The translations under genes and the position numbers were made by a program. Of a DNA stretch of 64,000 nucleotides, positions 1-8,130 are shown piece by piece. Below the pieces are notes generated by a model. It did no database searches. It saw nothing but the letters and a program-made list of their open reading frames with translations, and was not told the origin of the DNA. Every line of letters begins with the position of its first letter. Position 1 is the first letter of the stretch. The DNA is from Micromonospora alfalfae (lineage in GTDB: Bacteria > Actinomycetota > Actinomycetes > Mycobacteriales > Micromonosporaceae): contig NZ_JAKKFH010000034.1 of NCBI RefSeq assembly GCF_022230925.1, positions 124,001 through 188,000 on the forward strand, read 5' to 3'.

Positions 1-26
1 TCCTCGTAGTAGCGACCGAACTGCAT
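1..26 (-). CDS. Start of a gene running off the left edge, possibly a MaoC-family dehydratase
   Basis: An ATG on the minus strand at 24-26 begins MQFGRYYEE and runs off the window edge. A GAAGGGA ribosome-binding site sits about 7 bases upstream. The peptide resembles the N-terminus of actinobacterial MaoC-like enoyl-CoA hydratases, and an acyl-CoA dehydrogenase and a CoA-ester lyase lie nearby. Only eight or nine codons are visible, so the product is a guess. Confidence 0.35.
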
Positions 27-575
27 GCTGGTCCCTTCGACGGGCGGCGATGGAGTTCGGCACAGCATGCCTTACCGATGGTTAAGGCGACCGGCGGGGC
101 GCGGCGGCGGCGGAAATGTCACACCGGTCACTCTGCCTGGGGGGAGACGCAATGAGCGGCGGGGCCCTCCCCGGCACCCGCCGCCCACGCTCTGATGTGA
201 GGAATTCTGCCCTACGCCTGCGTAGGTTCAACAGAGATCGCGGTCACATTTATCTTTTTGTAACACTACTGTACGTGACGAAGCGGAGGTTGATCAGCGA
301 TCTCCGCAGGCCGGATACCTCCTCGTCAAGGCCCAAGTTACCGATTCGTAGAGCTCAATCGCGTGGATCTCCCTGGAAACGCTCCCATTACCGCAGGTCA
401 CGCAAGTGCGTCATGCACTTGCGTTCCGCAGGTCGGGTGTGAACAGATGCCTGTCGATGGTCCCCGGTGCCCCCCGGCAGCCCCGTGCACGTTTCGTGCC
501 CCACCACCCGGGAATTCGATACGGTCAGCCCTGGTTCTACGGGACGTAGATAAACCGCGGTGATCGGAGAGTGCA
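27..575. other. Non-coding stretch upstream of trxA with inverted repeats
   Basis: I see no convincing gene here: the open frames lack a ribosome-binding site and have poor codon use. The stretch contains an inverted repeat CTACGC-CT-GCGTAG at 212-225. It also contains a nested structure at 391-434, in which a 10-bp inverted repeat is bracketed by two copies of CCGCAGGTC. The stretch from about 190 to 370 is clearly richer in A+T than its surroundings, as expected for promoters of the flanking divergent genes. Confidence 0.5.
391..434. repeat. Inverted repeat nested inside a direct repeat
   Basis: CCGCAGGTC occurs at 391-399 and again at 426-434. Between them ACGCAAGTGC (400-409) and GCACTTGCGT (415-424) form a perfect 10-bp inverted repeat with a 5-base loop. 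The symmetry suggests a regulator-binding site or a small RNA hairpin. It lies about 140 bases upstream of trxA. Confidence 0.5.
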
Positions 576-938
576 ATGGCAACCGTTGAGCTGACCTCGA
601 CCAACTTCGACGAGGTGACCGGCAACGACGGCATCGTCCTGGTCGACTTCTGGGCCGACTGGTGTGGTCCGTGCAAGCGGTTCGCCCCGGTCTACGAGCG
701 CTCCTCGGAGAAGCACCAGAACATCGTCTTCGGCAAGGTCGACACGGAGGCTCAGCAGGAGCTGGGCGCCAAGTTCGACATTCGCTCGATCCCGACGATC
801 ATGGCGATCCGCGACGGCGTCATCGTCTTCGCCCAGCCGGGCGCCCTTCCCGAGTCCGCGCTGGAGAACCTGATCGAGCAGGTCGAGGCGCTGGACATGG
901 ACGACGTCCGCAAGCAGCTGGCCGAGCACAACCACTGA
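576..938 (+). CDS. trxA: Thioredoxin
   Basis: A 120-residue cytoplasmic thioredoxin, which reduces protein disulfides using electrons from thioredoxin reductase. The active site WCGPC is visible with cysteines at residues 30 and 33. The cis-proline of the SIPT motif is at residue 73, and the single-domain length is normal. A GGAGAG-type ribosome-binding site precedes the ATG. The gene is monocistronic and followed by a strong hairpin terminator. No reductase gene is adjacent. Its small size and simple architecture fit a general thioredoxin rather than a lipoprotein TlpA type. Confidence 0.95.
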   Translation: MATVELTSTNFDEVTGNDGIVLVDFWADWCGPCKRFAPVYERSSEKHQNIVFGKVDTEAQQELGAKFDIRSIPTIMAIRDGVIVFAQPGALPESALENLIEQVEALDMDDVRKQLAEHNH

Positions 939-960
939 GTCGTCCCCACGACGACACGCG

Positions 961-987
961 AGGCCGGGCCCGATGCGGGCCCGGCCT
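961..987 (+). terminator. Terminator of trxA
   Basis: A perfect 12-bp G+C-rich stem (961-972 with 976-987) with a 3-base ATG loop lies 22 bases after the trxA stop codon and is followed by TTCGTCG. Confidence 0.8.
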
Positions 988-1092
988 TCGTCGTACCCCC
1001 GCCAACTCCCGCATGATCACCTGCCTGGTCAGGCCGAACTGGCCGTCGGAGGGACCCGAGGGCGTCGGTACATCCCGTATCGTCACGACCCG

Positions 1093-1533
1093 ATGGAGAA
1101 CCTGACCACCCGCGGGCGCGTGACCCGGCTGGGCGCTACCGCACTGGGCCTCGCCCTGCTCGTCGTCGGCACCTTCTGGGGCGGCGACGACGACTTCCCG
1201 TTCGGCCCGTTCCGGATGTACTCCACCTCCAACCCGCCGAACGCACCTGCGCCCGACACCCGCGTCGAGGGGGTGAACAGCTCCGGGGCGGTGATCGACC
1301 TCGACCAGAACGCGACAGGCATCCGGCGCGCCGAGATCGAGGGTCAGCAGGCCCGATACGCCGCCGACCCGACGCTGCTCACCGAGGTCGCCGACGCGTA
1401 CGCCGAACGCCACCCGGACGCCCCCGCGCTGGTGGAGGTCCGCATCGTCATCCGCTGGCACGGGATCCGCGCCGGCCGACCGACCGGCAGCCACACCGAC
1501 CAGACCGTCGTCCGCTGGCAGGCCACCCGATGA
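1093..1533 (+). CDS. Small membrane-anchored protein paired with an HTTM protein
   Basis: A 146-residue protein with one N-terminal hydrophobic segment (about residues 11-27), so probably anchored in the membrane with the rest outside. The segment after the anchor contains FPFGPFRMYS, a pattern I associate with proteins encoded beside HTTM genes. The ATG at 1093 is chosen because it puts the hydrophobic segment at the normal place for an anchor. Its stop overlaps the ATG of the next gene (ATGA at 1530), so the two are translationally coupled and probably work together. Function unknown. Confidence 0.7.
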   Translation: MENLTTRGRVTRLGATALGLALLVVGTFWGGDDDFPFGPFRMYSTSNPPNAPAPDTRVEGVNSSGAVIDLDQNATGIRRAEIEGQQARYAADPTLLTEVADAYAERHPDAPALVEVRIVIRWHGIRAGRPTGSHTDQTVVRWQATR

Positions 1534-2501
1534 CCCGCTGGCTGACCGAGGCCGTACCCCGGGGGCGGGTGGCCGCCTTCCGCACCGTGGTCTACCTGTT
1601 CGTCGCCGCCGATCTGGTGATCTTCACCCCCTGGGTACGCACCCGGGTCAGCGTGCCCGGCGACCTCTACCAGCCACTCCTGATCGGCCGCCTGCTCCCA
1701 CTGCCGACGCCAACCGAGACGCTGGTGACGGTGATCTTCTGGGCGTTGCTGCTGCTCGCACTCCTCGCCGCCACCGGACGAGCGCCCCGGCTGCTCGGCT
1801 GGGCGGTGTGCGCGCTCTACCTGGAGTGGATGATCATCGCGATGAGCTACGGGAAGGTCGACCACGACCGGTTCGGGCTGCTCGTCGCACTGGCAGTGCT
1901 GCCCACCGCCGGTCGCGCCCGACACGGCGACACCACCCGCACCGAGGCCGGTGGCTGGGCGCTGCGCGTCACCCAGATCGCGGTGATCTGCACGTACTTC
2001 CTGGCCGCCTTCGCCAAGCTGCGCTTCGGCGGTCTGGACTGGCTGACCGGCTCGGTTCTGGCCCGCGCGATCATCCGGCGCGGCACCGACCTGGCGGACC
2101 TCATCGCCCAGGTGCCGTACCTGCTCATCGTCGCCCAGTTCGGCATCGTGGCGTTCGAGCTGCTCAGCCCGGTGGTCTTCTTCCTGCCGCCCCGTTGGCG
2201 ACACGCCATGGTCGGCTTCTTCTACTCGTTCCACGCGGTCACCATCGCGACCATCACGATCTCGTTCGCGCCGCACCTGGCCGCGATGACCAGCTTCCTA
2301 CCGCTGGAGCGGGTACGCCCGTTGGTCTGGGGCCGCCGGCTCGTCAGGCGTGGCTCTCCCGAGGCGGCGACGACGGATGCCCCGCAACCGCGCCGCGCCG
2401 AGGTCGACCCGACGCCGGCCGACCCGGGCCCGGTGGCAGCCGGCGCGGGGCCGGCGCTCGACGATCAGGCGCCGGTGGTCGGGCGACCGGCCGGCCCGTA
2501 G
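1530..2501 (+). CDS. HTTM-domain integral membrane protein
   Basis: A 323-residue polytopic protein with about six to seven hydrophobic segments between residues 15 and 265, then a charged, proline- and alanine-rich cytoplasmic tail. The pattern matches the HTTM (vitamin K-dependent carboxylase-like) family, whose bacterial members are largely uncharacterised. It is coupled to the upstream small membrane protein by an ATGA overlap. Its 3' end overlaps the 3' end of the opposing DCC oxidoreductase gene by 37 bases. HTTM and DCC genes are often neighbours, so a shared redox role at the membrane is an inference. Confidence 0.75.
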   Translation: MTRWLTEAVPRGRVAAFRTVVYLFVAADLVIFTPWVRTRVSVPGDLYQPLLIGRLLPLPTPTETLVTVIFWALLLLALLAATGRAPRLLGWAVCALYLEWMIIAMSYGKVDHDRFGLLVALAVLPTAGRARHGDTTRTEAGGWALRVTQIAVICTYFLAAFAKLRFGGLDWLTGSVLARAIIRRGTDLADLIAQVPYLLIVAQFGIVAFELLSPVVFFLPPRWRHAMVGFFYSFHAVTIATITISFAPHLAAMTSFLPLERVRPLVWGRRLVRRGSPEAATTDAPQPRRAEVDPTPADPGPVAAGAGPALDDQAPVVGRPAGP

Positions 2502-2893
2502 AGCCGCTCCCGGGCTTCCTGGGGCAGGGAGCAGGCCGCCGTGCCACCGGGAAGTCGGTGCCGGTTGCGCGCCACCCAGCGGTACAACGGCCAGGCCGCG
2601 ACGCGTACCGGAGGAATCCGCAGGCCGGCGCCGGCGACCCGCCAGAGCGGACCACTCGCGGCGAGCAGCTTCGCGATGGCGTCCGGGCCGGCCGCGCGTG
2701 AGCCGTCCGCGCCGACCCACTGCACTGCCTCCTCGCACTCGGCCACTGTGAGGCCGAGCGCGTCCAGGTCGGCGAACTGCCAGGGCACCACCCGTGCGGC
2801 GGTGGGGATGCGGCGCTCGATGAACTCCGCACAGCTCGTGCAGAACGCGCAGTCCCCGTCGTAGACGAAGGTCGACGTCTCCATGGCGTCCAT
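2465..2893 (-). CDS. DCC-family thiol-disulfide oxidoreductase (DUF393)
   Basis: A 142-residue protein whose N-terminus carries YDGDCAFCTSC, the DxxCxxC signature of the DCC (DUF393) thioredoxin-like family, expected to exchange dithiols. Two ATG codons, at 2893 and 2884, both have acceptable GGAG-type ribosome-binding sites; I use the upstream one. The 3' end overlaps the end of the convergent HTTM gene, an arrangement that would let the two transcripts interfere. Its promoter shares a short divergent region (2894-2977) with a radical SAM gene and its LexA box. Confidence 0.85.
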   Translation of the reverse strand: MDAMETSTFVYDGDCAFCTSCAEFIERRIPTAARVVPWQFADLDALGLTVAECEEAVQWVGADGSRAAGPDAIAKLLAASGPLWRVAGAGLRIPPVRVAAWPLYRWVARNRHRLPGGTAACSLPQEARERLYGPAGRPTTGA

Positions 2894-2952
2894 CCTCCCC
2901 TCTCCGACCACCCGGACGCCCACCGGTGTACGGCGGGTCACTTGCGCTCACC

Positions 2953-2968
2953 TCGTACACGTGTTCGA
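2953..2968. promoter_or_regulatory. LexA (SOS) box
   Basis: TCGTACACGTGTTCGA matches the actinobacterial SOS consensus TCGAAC-N4-GTTCGA at 11 of the 12 defined positions. It ends nine bases before the ATG of the radical SAM gene. LexA bound here would block transcription until DNA damage. Confidence 0.75.
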
Positions 2969-2977
2969 ATAGTGCCC

Positions 2978-4021
2978 ATGCGCTGGGACAACCTCACCGC
3001 TCCCCCGGTCGAGGGAGACCCCGAGCGGGCAGCGCCAGCGACGCCACCCCTGCCGCTGGCGCTGCCCGGCGCCGTCGCCCGCACCTTCGACACCCCCGAG
3101 TTCGCCGGGATGACCTTCTACGAGGTGCAGGCCAAGTCCATCCTCAACCGGGTGCCCGGGCAGTCCCGCGTCCCGTTCGAGTGGACGATCAACCCGTACC
3201 GGGGCTGTTCTCATGCATGTCGATACTGCTTCGCGAGAAACACTCACACTTATCTCGATCTCGATGCCGGCGCTGACTTCGACCGCAAGGTGATCGTCAA
3301 GGTCAACGCCGGCGAGCTGGTCCGGCGGGAGCTGGCCGCGCCGCGCTGGCGGGGCGCGCACGTGGCGATGGGCACCAACGTGGACTGCTACCAGCGCGCC
3401 GAGGGTCGGTACCAGCTGATGCCGCAGATCATCGGTGCCCTGCGAGACTTCGCCAACCCGTTCTCGATCCTCACCAAGGGCACGCTGATCCTGCGCGACC
3501 TGCCGCTGCTGCGCGAGGCCGCCGAGGTGACAACCGTGGGCATCTCCTTCTCGGTGGGGTTCGTCGACGAGCACCTCTGGCGCACCGTCGAGCCCGGCAC
3601 ACCGCACCCACGCCGCCGACTGGACGCCGTCCGGGCACTCGCCGACGCCGGCTTCTCCGTCGGCGTGCTGATGGCCCCGATCCTGCCCGGCCTCAGCGAC
3701 AGCGACGAGTCGATCGACACCACCGTCTCGGCGATCGCCGCCGCCGGCGCGACGAGCGTGACCGCCCTGCCCCTGCACCTGCGCCCCGGCGCCCGGGAGT
3801 GGTACGCGCACTGGCTCGCCCGCGAGCACCCGCACCTCGTCCCCCGCTACCGTGAGCTCTACCGGGCCGGTGCGTACGCGCCGCAGGCGTACCAGCGGGA
3901 GTTGACCGCACGGGTGCGGATCGCCGCCCGCAGGCACGGGCTGCACCGCGGGGAGCGGGGCGACAACCGCAGCCTGCCCGAGCCGCCGCCGTCTACGGCC
4001 GAACAGCTGACGCTGCTGTAG
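2978..4021 (+). CDS. Rv2578c-family radical SAM protein
   Basis: A 347-residue radical SAM enzyme. The [4Fe-4S] cluster motif CSHACRYC supplies cysteines 77, 81 and 84 (CX3CX2C), followed by FARNTHTYLDLD, typical of the Rv2578c group, which is related to spore-photoproduct-lyase-like proteins. The substrate is unknown. The M. tuberculosis homologue is, as I recall, in the LexA regulon, which agrees with the SOS box just upstream. A GTG at 2972 in frame is an alternative start. Codons 77-99 are strikingly A/T-ending compared with the rest of the gene, exactly across the cluster motif; this may mark a former intein site. Confidence 0.9.
   Translation: MRWDNLTAPPVEGDPERAAPATPPLPLALPGAVARTFDTPEFAGMTFYEVQAKSILNRVPGQSRVPFEWTINPYRGCSHACRYCFARNTHTYLDLDAGADFDRKVIVKVNAGELVRRELAAPRWRGAHVAMGTNVDCYQRAEGRYQLMPQIIGALRDFANPFSILTKGTLILRDLPLLREAAEVTTVGISFSVGFVDEHLWRTVEPGTPHPRRRLDAVRALADAGFSVGVLMAPILPGLSDSDESIDTTVSAIAAAGATSVTALPLHLRPGAREWYAHWLAREHPHLVPRYRELYRAGAYAPQAYQRELTARVRIAARRHGLHRGERGDNRSLPEPPPSTAEQLTLL
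3206..3274 (+). other. Local patch of A/T-ending codons over the radical SAM motif
   Basis: In 23 consecutive codons (TGT TCT CAT GCA TGT CGA and onward to GCT) 13 end in A or T, including AGA and ACT. Neighbouring codons on both sides end almost always in G or C. The patch begins and ends sharply, which suggests local replacement of DNA rather than relaxed selection. Confidence 0.7.
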
Positions 4022-4040
4022 TCGGAGCTACAGTCGGCGG

Positions 4041-4448
4041 GTGCGTACCGCTCAGCAGATCCTCGCCGACTCCGCCGTGATCGCCGTCGTGGGCGCGTCC
4101 CGCGACCCGTTCAAGGCCGCGCACGGCGTGCCGTTGCAGATGCAGCAGTACGGCTGGCGCATCATCCCGGTCAACCCGACGGTCGACGAACTGTTCGGAG
4201 AACGGGCCTACAAGACCCTCGCCGACATTCCGCACCCCGTCGACCTGGTGGACGTGTTCCGACCGGCGGCCGACGCCGTGCAGGTGGTCCGGGACGCGGC
4301 GGCGATCGGCGCCCCCGCGGTCTGGCTGCAACTGGGCATCGTCTCGGCCGAAGCGCGGCAGATCGCGGAGGAGGCCGGCATGGACTACGTCGAGGACCGT
4401 TGCCTCATCGTCGAACGAGCCGCCGCCAATCTGACCCGCCTGACCTGA
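4041..4448 (+). CDS. CoA-binding domain protein (YccU-like)
   Basis: A 135-residue single-domain Rossmann protein with the N-terminal IAVVGASRDPFKAAHGVP nucleotide-binding loop and a later WLQLGIVSAEA segment, both typical of the CoA_binding_2 family. These proteins bind CoA or acyl-CoA, but their cellular role is not well defined. The start is a GTG 19 bases after the radical SAM gene, so the two may be co-transcribed and both be damage-inducible; that is inference. Confidence 0.85.
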   Translation: MRTAQQILADSAVIAVVGASRDPFKAAHGVPLQMQQYGWRIIPVNPTVDELFGERAYKTLADIPHPVDLVDVFRPAADAVQVVRDAAAIGAPAVWLQLGIVSAEARQIAEEAGMDYVEDRCLIVERAAANLTRLT

Positions 4449-4465
4449 CCCACCCCACCCCATCC

Positions 4466-4538
4466 CGCGATCTTGCACTTACTGTCCCGGCATACCCGGC
4501 ACAAGGGGCAATCGGGCAACCGAAAGTGCAAGATCGCG
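4466..4538. repeat. Palindromic intergenic repeat acting as two-way terminator
   Basis: CGCGATCTTGCACTT (4466-4480) is repeated in perfect inverted orientation at 4524-4538, with a 43-base spacer. Flanking C-rich and G-rich runs extend the pairing imperfectly. It fills the gap between two convergent genes. Sequences of this type recur between genes in Micromonosporaceae. Confidence 0.7.
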
Positions 4539-4554
4539 AGGGCGGGGGGTGGGG

Positions 4555-5751
4555 TTAGAGCTTGTATTCCTTGAGGAGGCCTCGGCTGATGATGGTCTTC
4601 TGGATCTCTGAGGTGCCCTCGCCGATGAGCAGGAACGGGGCCTCCCGCATCAGCCGCTCGATCTCGTACTCCTTGGAGTAGCCGTAGCCGCCGTGGATGC
4701 GGAACGCCTCCTGGACGACCTCGGCGCAGTATTCCGAGGCGAGCAGCTTGGCCATCCCGGCCTCGACGTCGTTGCGCTGGCCGGCGTCCTTGAGTCGGGC
4801 GGCGTTGACCATGAGGGCGTGCGCGGCCTCGATCTTCGTGCCCATCTCGGCGAGCTTGAAGGCGATCGCCTGGTGCTTGGCGAGCGGCTGGCCGAAGGTC
4901 TTGCGCTGCTGGGCGTAGCTCACCGCCAGCTCGAAGGCGCGGATGGAGATGCCGCAGGCACGGGCGGCCACGTTGACCCGGCCCACCTCGATGCCGTCCA
5001 TCATCTGGTAGAAGCCGCGGCCCACCCGGTCGGCGCCGCCGAGGATCGCGGAGTCGGGCACCGTCACGCCGTCGAGCACCATCTCGGTGGTCTCGACGCC
5101 CTTGTAACCCATCTTCTCGATCTTGCCGGGGATGGTGAGGCCGGGGGCGGTCTCGCCGAAGCCCGGCTCCTTCTCCAGCAGGAAGGTGCTCATGTTGCCG
5201 TAGACGGACTCCGCGCCGGTGTCGGTCTTGACCAGGGTGGCCACCACCGAGGAGTAGGCCCCGTTGGTGAGCCACATCTTCTGCCCGTTGAGCACGTAGC
5301 GGTCGCCGTCGCGGACGGCCCGGGACTTGATCGCCGACACGTCGGAGCCGGTCTCGGGCTCGGACATGGAGAACGCTCCGCGCACCTCGCCGGTGGCCAT
5401 CTTCGGCAGCAGCCGGGCCTTCTGCTCGGCGGATCCGTGCTGGGAGATCAGGTACGCCACTATGAAGTGGGTGTTGACGATGCCGGAGATCGACATCCAG
5501 CCTCGGGACAGTTGCTCCACCACCAGCGCGTAGGTGAGCAGCGATTCACCGAGGCCGCCGTACTCCTCGTCGATGGTGAGACCGAACAGCCCCATCTCGC
5601 GCATGCCGTCGAGGATGTCGGTGGGGTACTCGTCGGCGTGCTCCAGCCGCTGCGCGTGCGGGATGATCTCCTTGTCGGCGAAGTCCCGAACGGTCTCCAG
5701 GATCGACTGTTGCACATCGGTCAGGCCGGGCGTCTGGGCGAGTCTGGCCAT
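4555..5751 (-). CDS. Acyl-CoA dehydrogenase
   Basis: A 398-residue flavoprotein that oxidises an acyl-CoA to the 2-enoyl-CoA, passing electrons to ETF. The family signatures FSMSEPETGSD (FAD and substrate loop) and IHGGYGYSKEYEIERLMRE (C-terminal signature) are both present, and the length is standard. The ATG at 5751 has GGAGG five bases upstream and is preferred over one eight codons earlier. A MaoC-like start at the left edge and a CoA-ester lyase at 8.1 kb suggest branched or dicarboxylic acyl-CoA metabolism, but substrate cannot be read from sequence. Confidence 0.92.
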   Translation of the reverse strand: MARLAQTPGLTDVQQSILETVRDFADKEIIPHAQRLEHADEYPTDILDGMREMGLFGLTIDEEYGGLGESLLTYALVVEQLSRGWMSISGIVNTHFIVAYLISQHGSAEQKARLLPKMATGEVRGAFSMSEPETGSDVSAIKSRAVRDGDRYVLNGQKMWLTNGAYSSVVATLVKTDTGAESVYGNMSTFLLEKEPGFGETAPGLTIPGKIEKMGYKGVETTEMVLDGVTVPDSAILGGADRVGRGFYQMMDGIEVGRVNVAARACGISIRAFELAVSYAQQRKTFGQPLAKHQAIAFKLAEMGTKIEAAHALMVNAARLKDAGQRNDVEAGMAKLLASEYCAEVVQEAFRIHGGYGYSKEYEIERLMREAPFLLIGEGTSEIQKTIISRGLLKEYKL

Positions 5752-5928
5752 CTCAGCCTCCGGGGATCCGCGCACTACTCATGGGTAACTGAACGCTGGG
5801 TCAGTATCGGCCCCTCGGGTCGACGAGGCCAAGGTGACCAGTCCACACAACCGCTGTGAAAAGGTTCACCGCTGCGGGTAGCGTCCGGCAAGAGGGACTT
5901 TTCCGGCACCGGCAGGAGGAGGACAGCT

Positions 5929-6468
5929 GTGAGCTACCCGCCGTCGGGACCGCCGCCCGAGGACGAGCCGCCGCCGTCACCCTACGAGCCACCGAAGGAC
6001 CAGTCGCCGTACGCGCCACCGCCGGCCGGCCAGCCGCCGTACACGCCGCAGCCGGACCAGCCGGCGTACGAGCTGCCAACGGAACGGTCACCGTACGGGC
6101 CACCGGCGGGCGAACCGTCGCCGTACGGCCACCAGGGCCCACAGCAGTCGGCGCACTGGAGCCAGCAGCCGCCGTACCCCCCGCAGGGCCCCTACGGCCA
6201 GTACGGCCCACCGCCGTCCGGGCCGGGTCGGGGCACCAACGTGCTGGCGATCCTGTCGCTGGTGTTCGCCTTCGTCTTTCCGCCGGCCGGCGCCGTGCTC
6301 GGCCACGTGGCCAAGCGGCAGATCCGCACCAGCGGCGAGGAGGGCGACCAGCTCGCGACCTGGGGGCTGATCCTGGGCTACGTCTTCACCGGGCTCACCG
6401 TGCTGGCCTGCTGTGGCTGGCTGGCGCTGGTGGCCTTCGGCAACACCGGCGACAGCGGCGGCTACTGA
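5929..6468 (+). CDS. DUF4190 membrane protein with proline-rich N-terminus
   Basis: A 179-residue protein. The first ~100 residues are a low-complexity Pro/Tyr/Gln-rich cytoplasmic tail with repeated SPYxPP-type units. After that come two membrane segments (about 105-125 and 145-170) separated by GHVAKRQIRTSGEEGDQLA, the hallmark of DUF4190. A GGAGGAGGA ribosome-binding site precedes the GTG start. A paralogue of the same layout lies at 7520. Such proteins are common in actinomycetes and have no assigned function. Confidence 0.85.
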   Translation: MSYPPSGPPPEDEPPPSPYEPPKDQSPYAPPPAGQPPYTPQPDQPAYELPTERSPYGPPAGEPSPYGHQGPQQSAHWSQQPPYPPQGPYGQYGPPPSGPGRGTNVLAILSLVFAFVFPPAGAVLGHVAKRQIRTSGEEGDQLATWGLILGYVFTGLTVLACCGWLALVAFGNTGDSGGY

Positions 6469-6495
6469 CGAACGGGCCGGCGCTCGCCGGGGCCG

Positions 6496-7251
6496 TCAGC
6501 GGAAGCGGGCCTCGCGGACGCTGTTGCCGCCGTCCACCACAAGCATCTGCCCCGTGATGTACGAGGCGGCCGGCGAGCAGAGGAAGCTGATCGCCGCGGC
6601 GACCTCGTCAGGAGTGCCCGGTCGCCCCACCGGCGTGCCCAACCCCTGCTTGATCTCGGCCATGGTGGACGCCGCGGTGTAGATGGTGCCGGGCGCCACC
6701 GCGTTGACTGTCACGCCGTCGGCGATCATCTCCATGGCCAGGGCCCGGGTCAGCCCGACGACGCCGGCCTTCGCCGCGGCGTACGCGGCCTCGGTGGGCA
6801 GGGCGTTGACCGGGCCGGCAGTGGCCGACAGGTTGACGATCCGACCCCAACCCCGCTCGGCCATCCCCCCGATGAACGCCCGGCTGCACAGGAACGCTGT
6901 GGAGAGGTTGCGGTCGATCTCGCCGCGCCACTCGTCGTAGGTCAGCTGCGCTACCGGCCGCAGCACCCCCTGGCTGGCGCGACTGGCCAGGCCGGCGTTG
7001 TTCACCAGCACCTCGACGTCGCCCAACTGCTCGGCGACCGCATCGGCCAACGCGCCGACCTCGGACTCGTCGGTCAGGTCCGCGACGAAGCCGGTCACCC
7101 CCAGCTCGGTCGCCCGCTCGTGGATGCGTCGGGTGGTGGAGACGATAGCCACCCGTGCGCCCAGGTCGGCGAGTCGCCGGGCGGTGGCGTACCCGATGCC
7201 GTCCGGGCTGCCCGCCCCGGTGACCAGGGCGACCCGCCCGTCGAGGCGCAT
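6496..7251 (-). CDS. Short-chain dehydrogenase/reductase
   Basis: A 251-residue SDR enzyme that reduces or oxidises a carbonyl or alcohol with NAD(P). It shows the cofactor loop [14 protein letters not shown], a catalytic serine in LSATAG, the YAAAK motif and the C-terminal GQMLVVDGG. The ATG at 7251 gives the usual family length. An in-frame ATG at 7401 would add an Arg/Ala-rich extension with no clear role. It lies between two DUF4190 genes of opposite strand. Substrate unknown. Confidence 0.85.
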   Translation of the reverse strand: MRLDGRVALVTGAGSPDGIGYATARRLADLGARVAIVSTTRRIHERATELGVTGFVADLTDESEVGALADAVAEQLGDVEVLVNNAGLASRASQGVLRPVAQLTYDEWRGEIDRNLSTAFLCSRAFIGGMAERGWGRIVNLSATAGPVNALPTEAAYAAAKAGVVGLTRALAMEMIADGVTVNAVAPGTIYTAASTMAEIKQGLGTPVGRPGTPDEVAAAISFLCSPAASYITGQMLVVDGGNSVREARFR

Positions 7252-7519
7252 GGTGACCGGGTCGGTGAGCGCGACCGGCTCGTCGGGGCCGGGGCTGCCC
7301 GCCGGGGCGGCCGTCCGGGCGCGCCGGGCCGCGCCGGGGCGGCTGACGTCCCGTCGGGGTCGACTGCCGGAGCGGTCCGCGGCGCGCGCGTCGTATGCCA
7401 TGTCAGGGATCCTGCCCGTTACGACCGGCCCGAGCAACGCGGCACCCGGAAGCAGGGGCGTCGGGTTTGGGCGGCGCTGGCTACCCTGTCTCCGCACCCC
7501 AACCTGACGGAGAGTTCGT

Positions 7520-8056
7520 ATGACCAATCCCCCGCCGCCCGGCAACTGGAGCGATCCCACGTGGTCGGCCCAGCCGTCGAGCCCCGCACCGGACCCGACC
7601 CTGGTGGCCGGTCAGCCAGTGCCCGCGCAACCTGGCCCGGTCGACCCGTACGCCCCCGACCCGTACGCCCCGGTCGACCCGTACGCCGGCGTGAAGCACC
7701 CGGCGACCCAGCCGATGCCCGGTTACGCCCCGCCCGGATACGCCCCGCCTGGATACCCGCCGCAGTACCCCGGCTACGGCTACCCGCAGCCGCCGAAGAC
7801 CAACGGGATGGCCATCGCGGCGTTCGTGCTGGCCCTGATCGGTTTCACGTCCTGCATCACCGCGCCGATCGGCGCGATCCTCGGGCACGTTGCGCAGAAG
7901 CAGATCCGGGTCACCGGCGAGGGCGGGGCGGGGATGGCGAAGGCCGCCATCATCGTCGGCTGGATTCTCACCGGGTTCCTGGTGCTGTTGATCGCCATCT
8001 ACGCCGCCGCGATCATCTACGCGATCGCGACGAGCGACAACAGCAGCAGCTACTGA
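7520..8056 (+). CDS. Second DUF4190 membrane protein
   Basis: A 178-residue paralogue of the protein at 5929. It has a Pro/Tyr-rich N-terminal tail with repeated DPYAP and PGYAPPGY units, then two membrane segments (about 90-115 and 145-170) around [26 protein letters not shown] ribosome-binding site lies six bases before the ATG. The tail repeats could bind other proteins, but nothing more specific can be said. Confidence 0.85.
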   Translation: MTNPPPPGNWSDPTWSAQPSSPAPDPTLVAGQPVPAQPGPVDPYAPDPYAPVDPYAGVKHPATQPMPGYAPPGYAPPGYPPQYPGYGYPQPPKTNGMAIAAFVLALIGFTSCITAPIGAILGHVAQKQIRVTGEGGAGMAKAAIIVGWILTGFLVLLIAIYAAAIIYAIATSDNSSSY

Positions 8057-8130
8057 CCGGCGGCGGGCCGGCGTACCGCCGGTTGTCGGGCCGGACCGAC
8101 AGCCGTCGGCGGTCGTCCCGGCCCGGCCGG

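Noticed and set aside
116-442. Open frame of 108 codons upstream of trxA
   Set aside because: Poor codon bias, no ribosome-binding site, Arg/Ser-rich translation and it crosses the repeat structure at 391-434.
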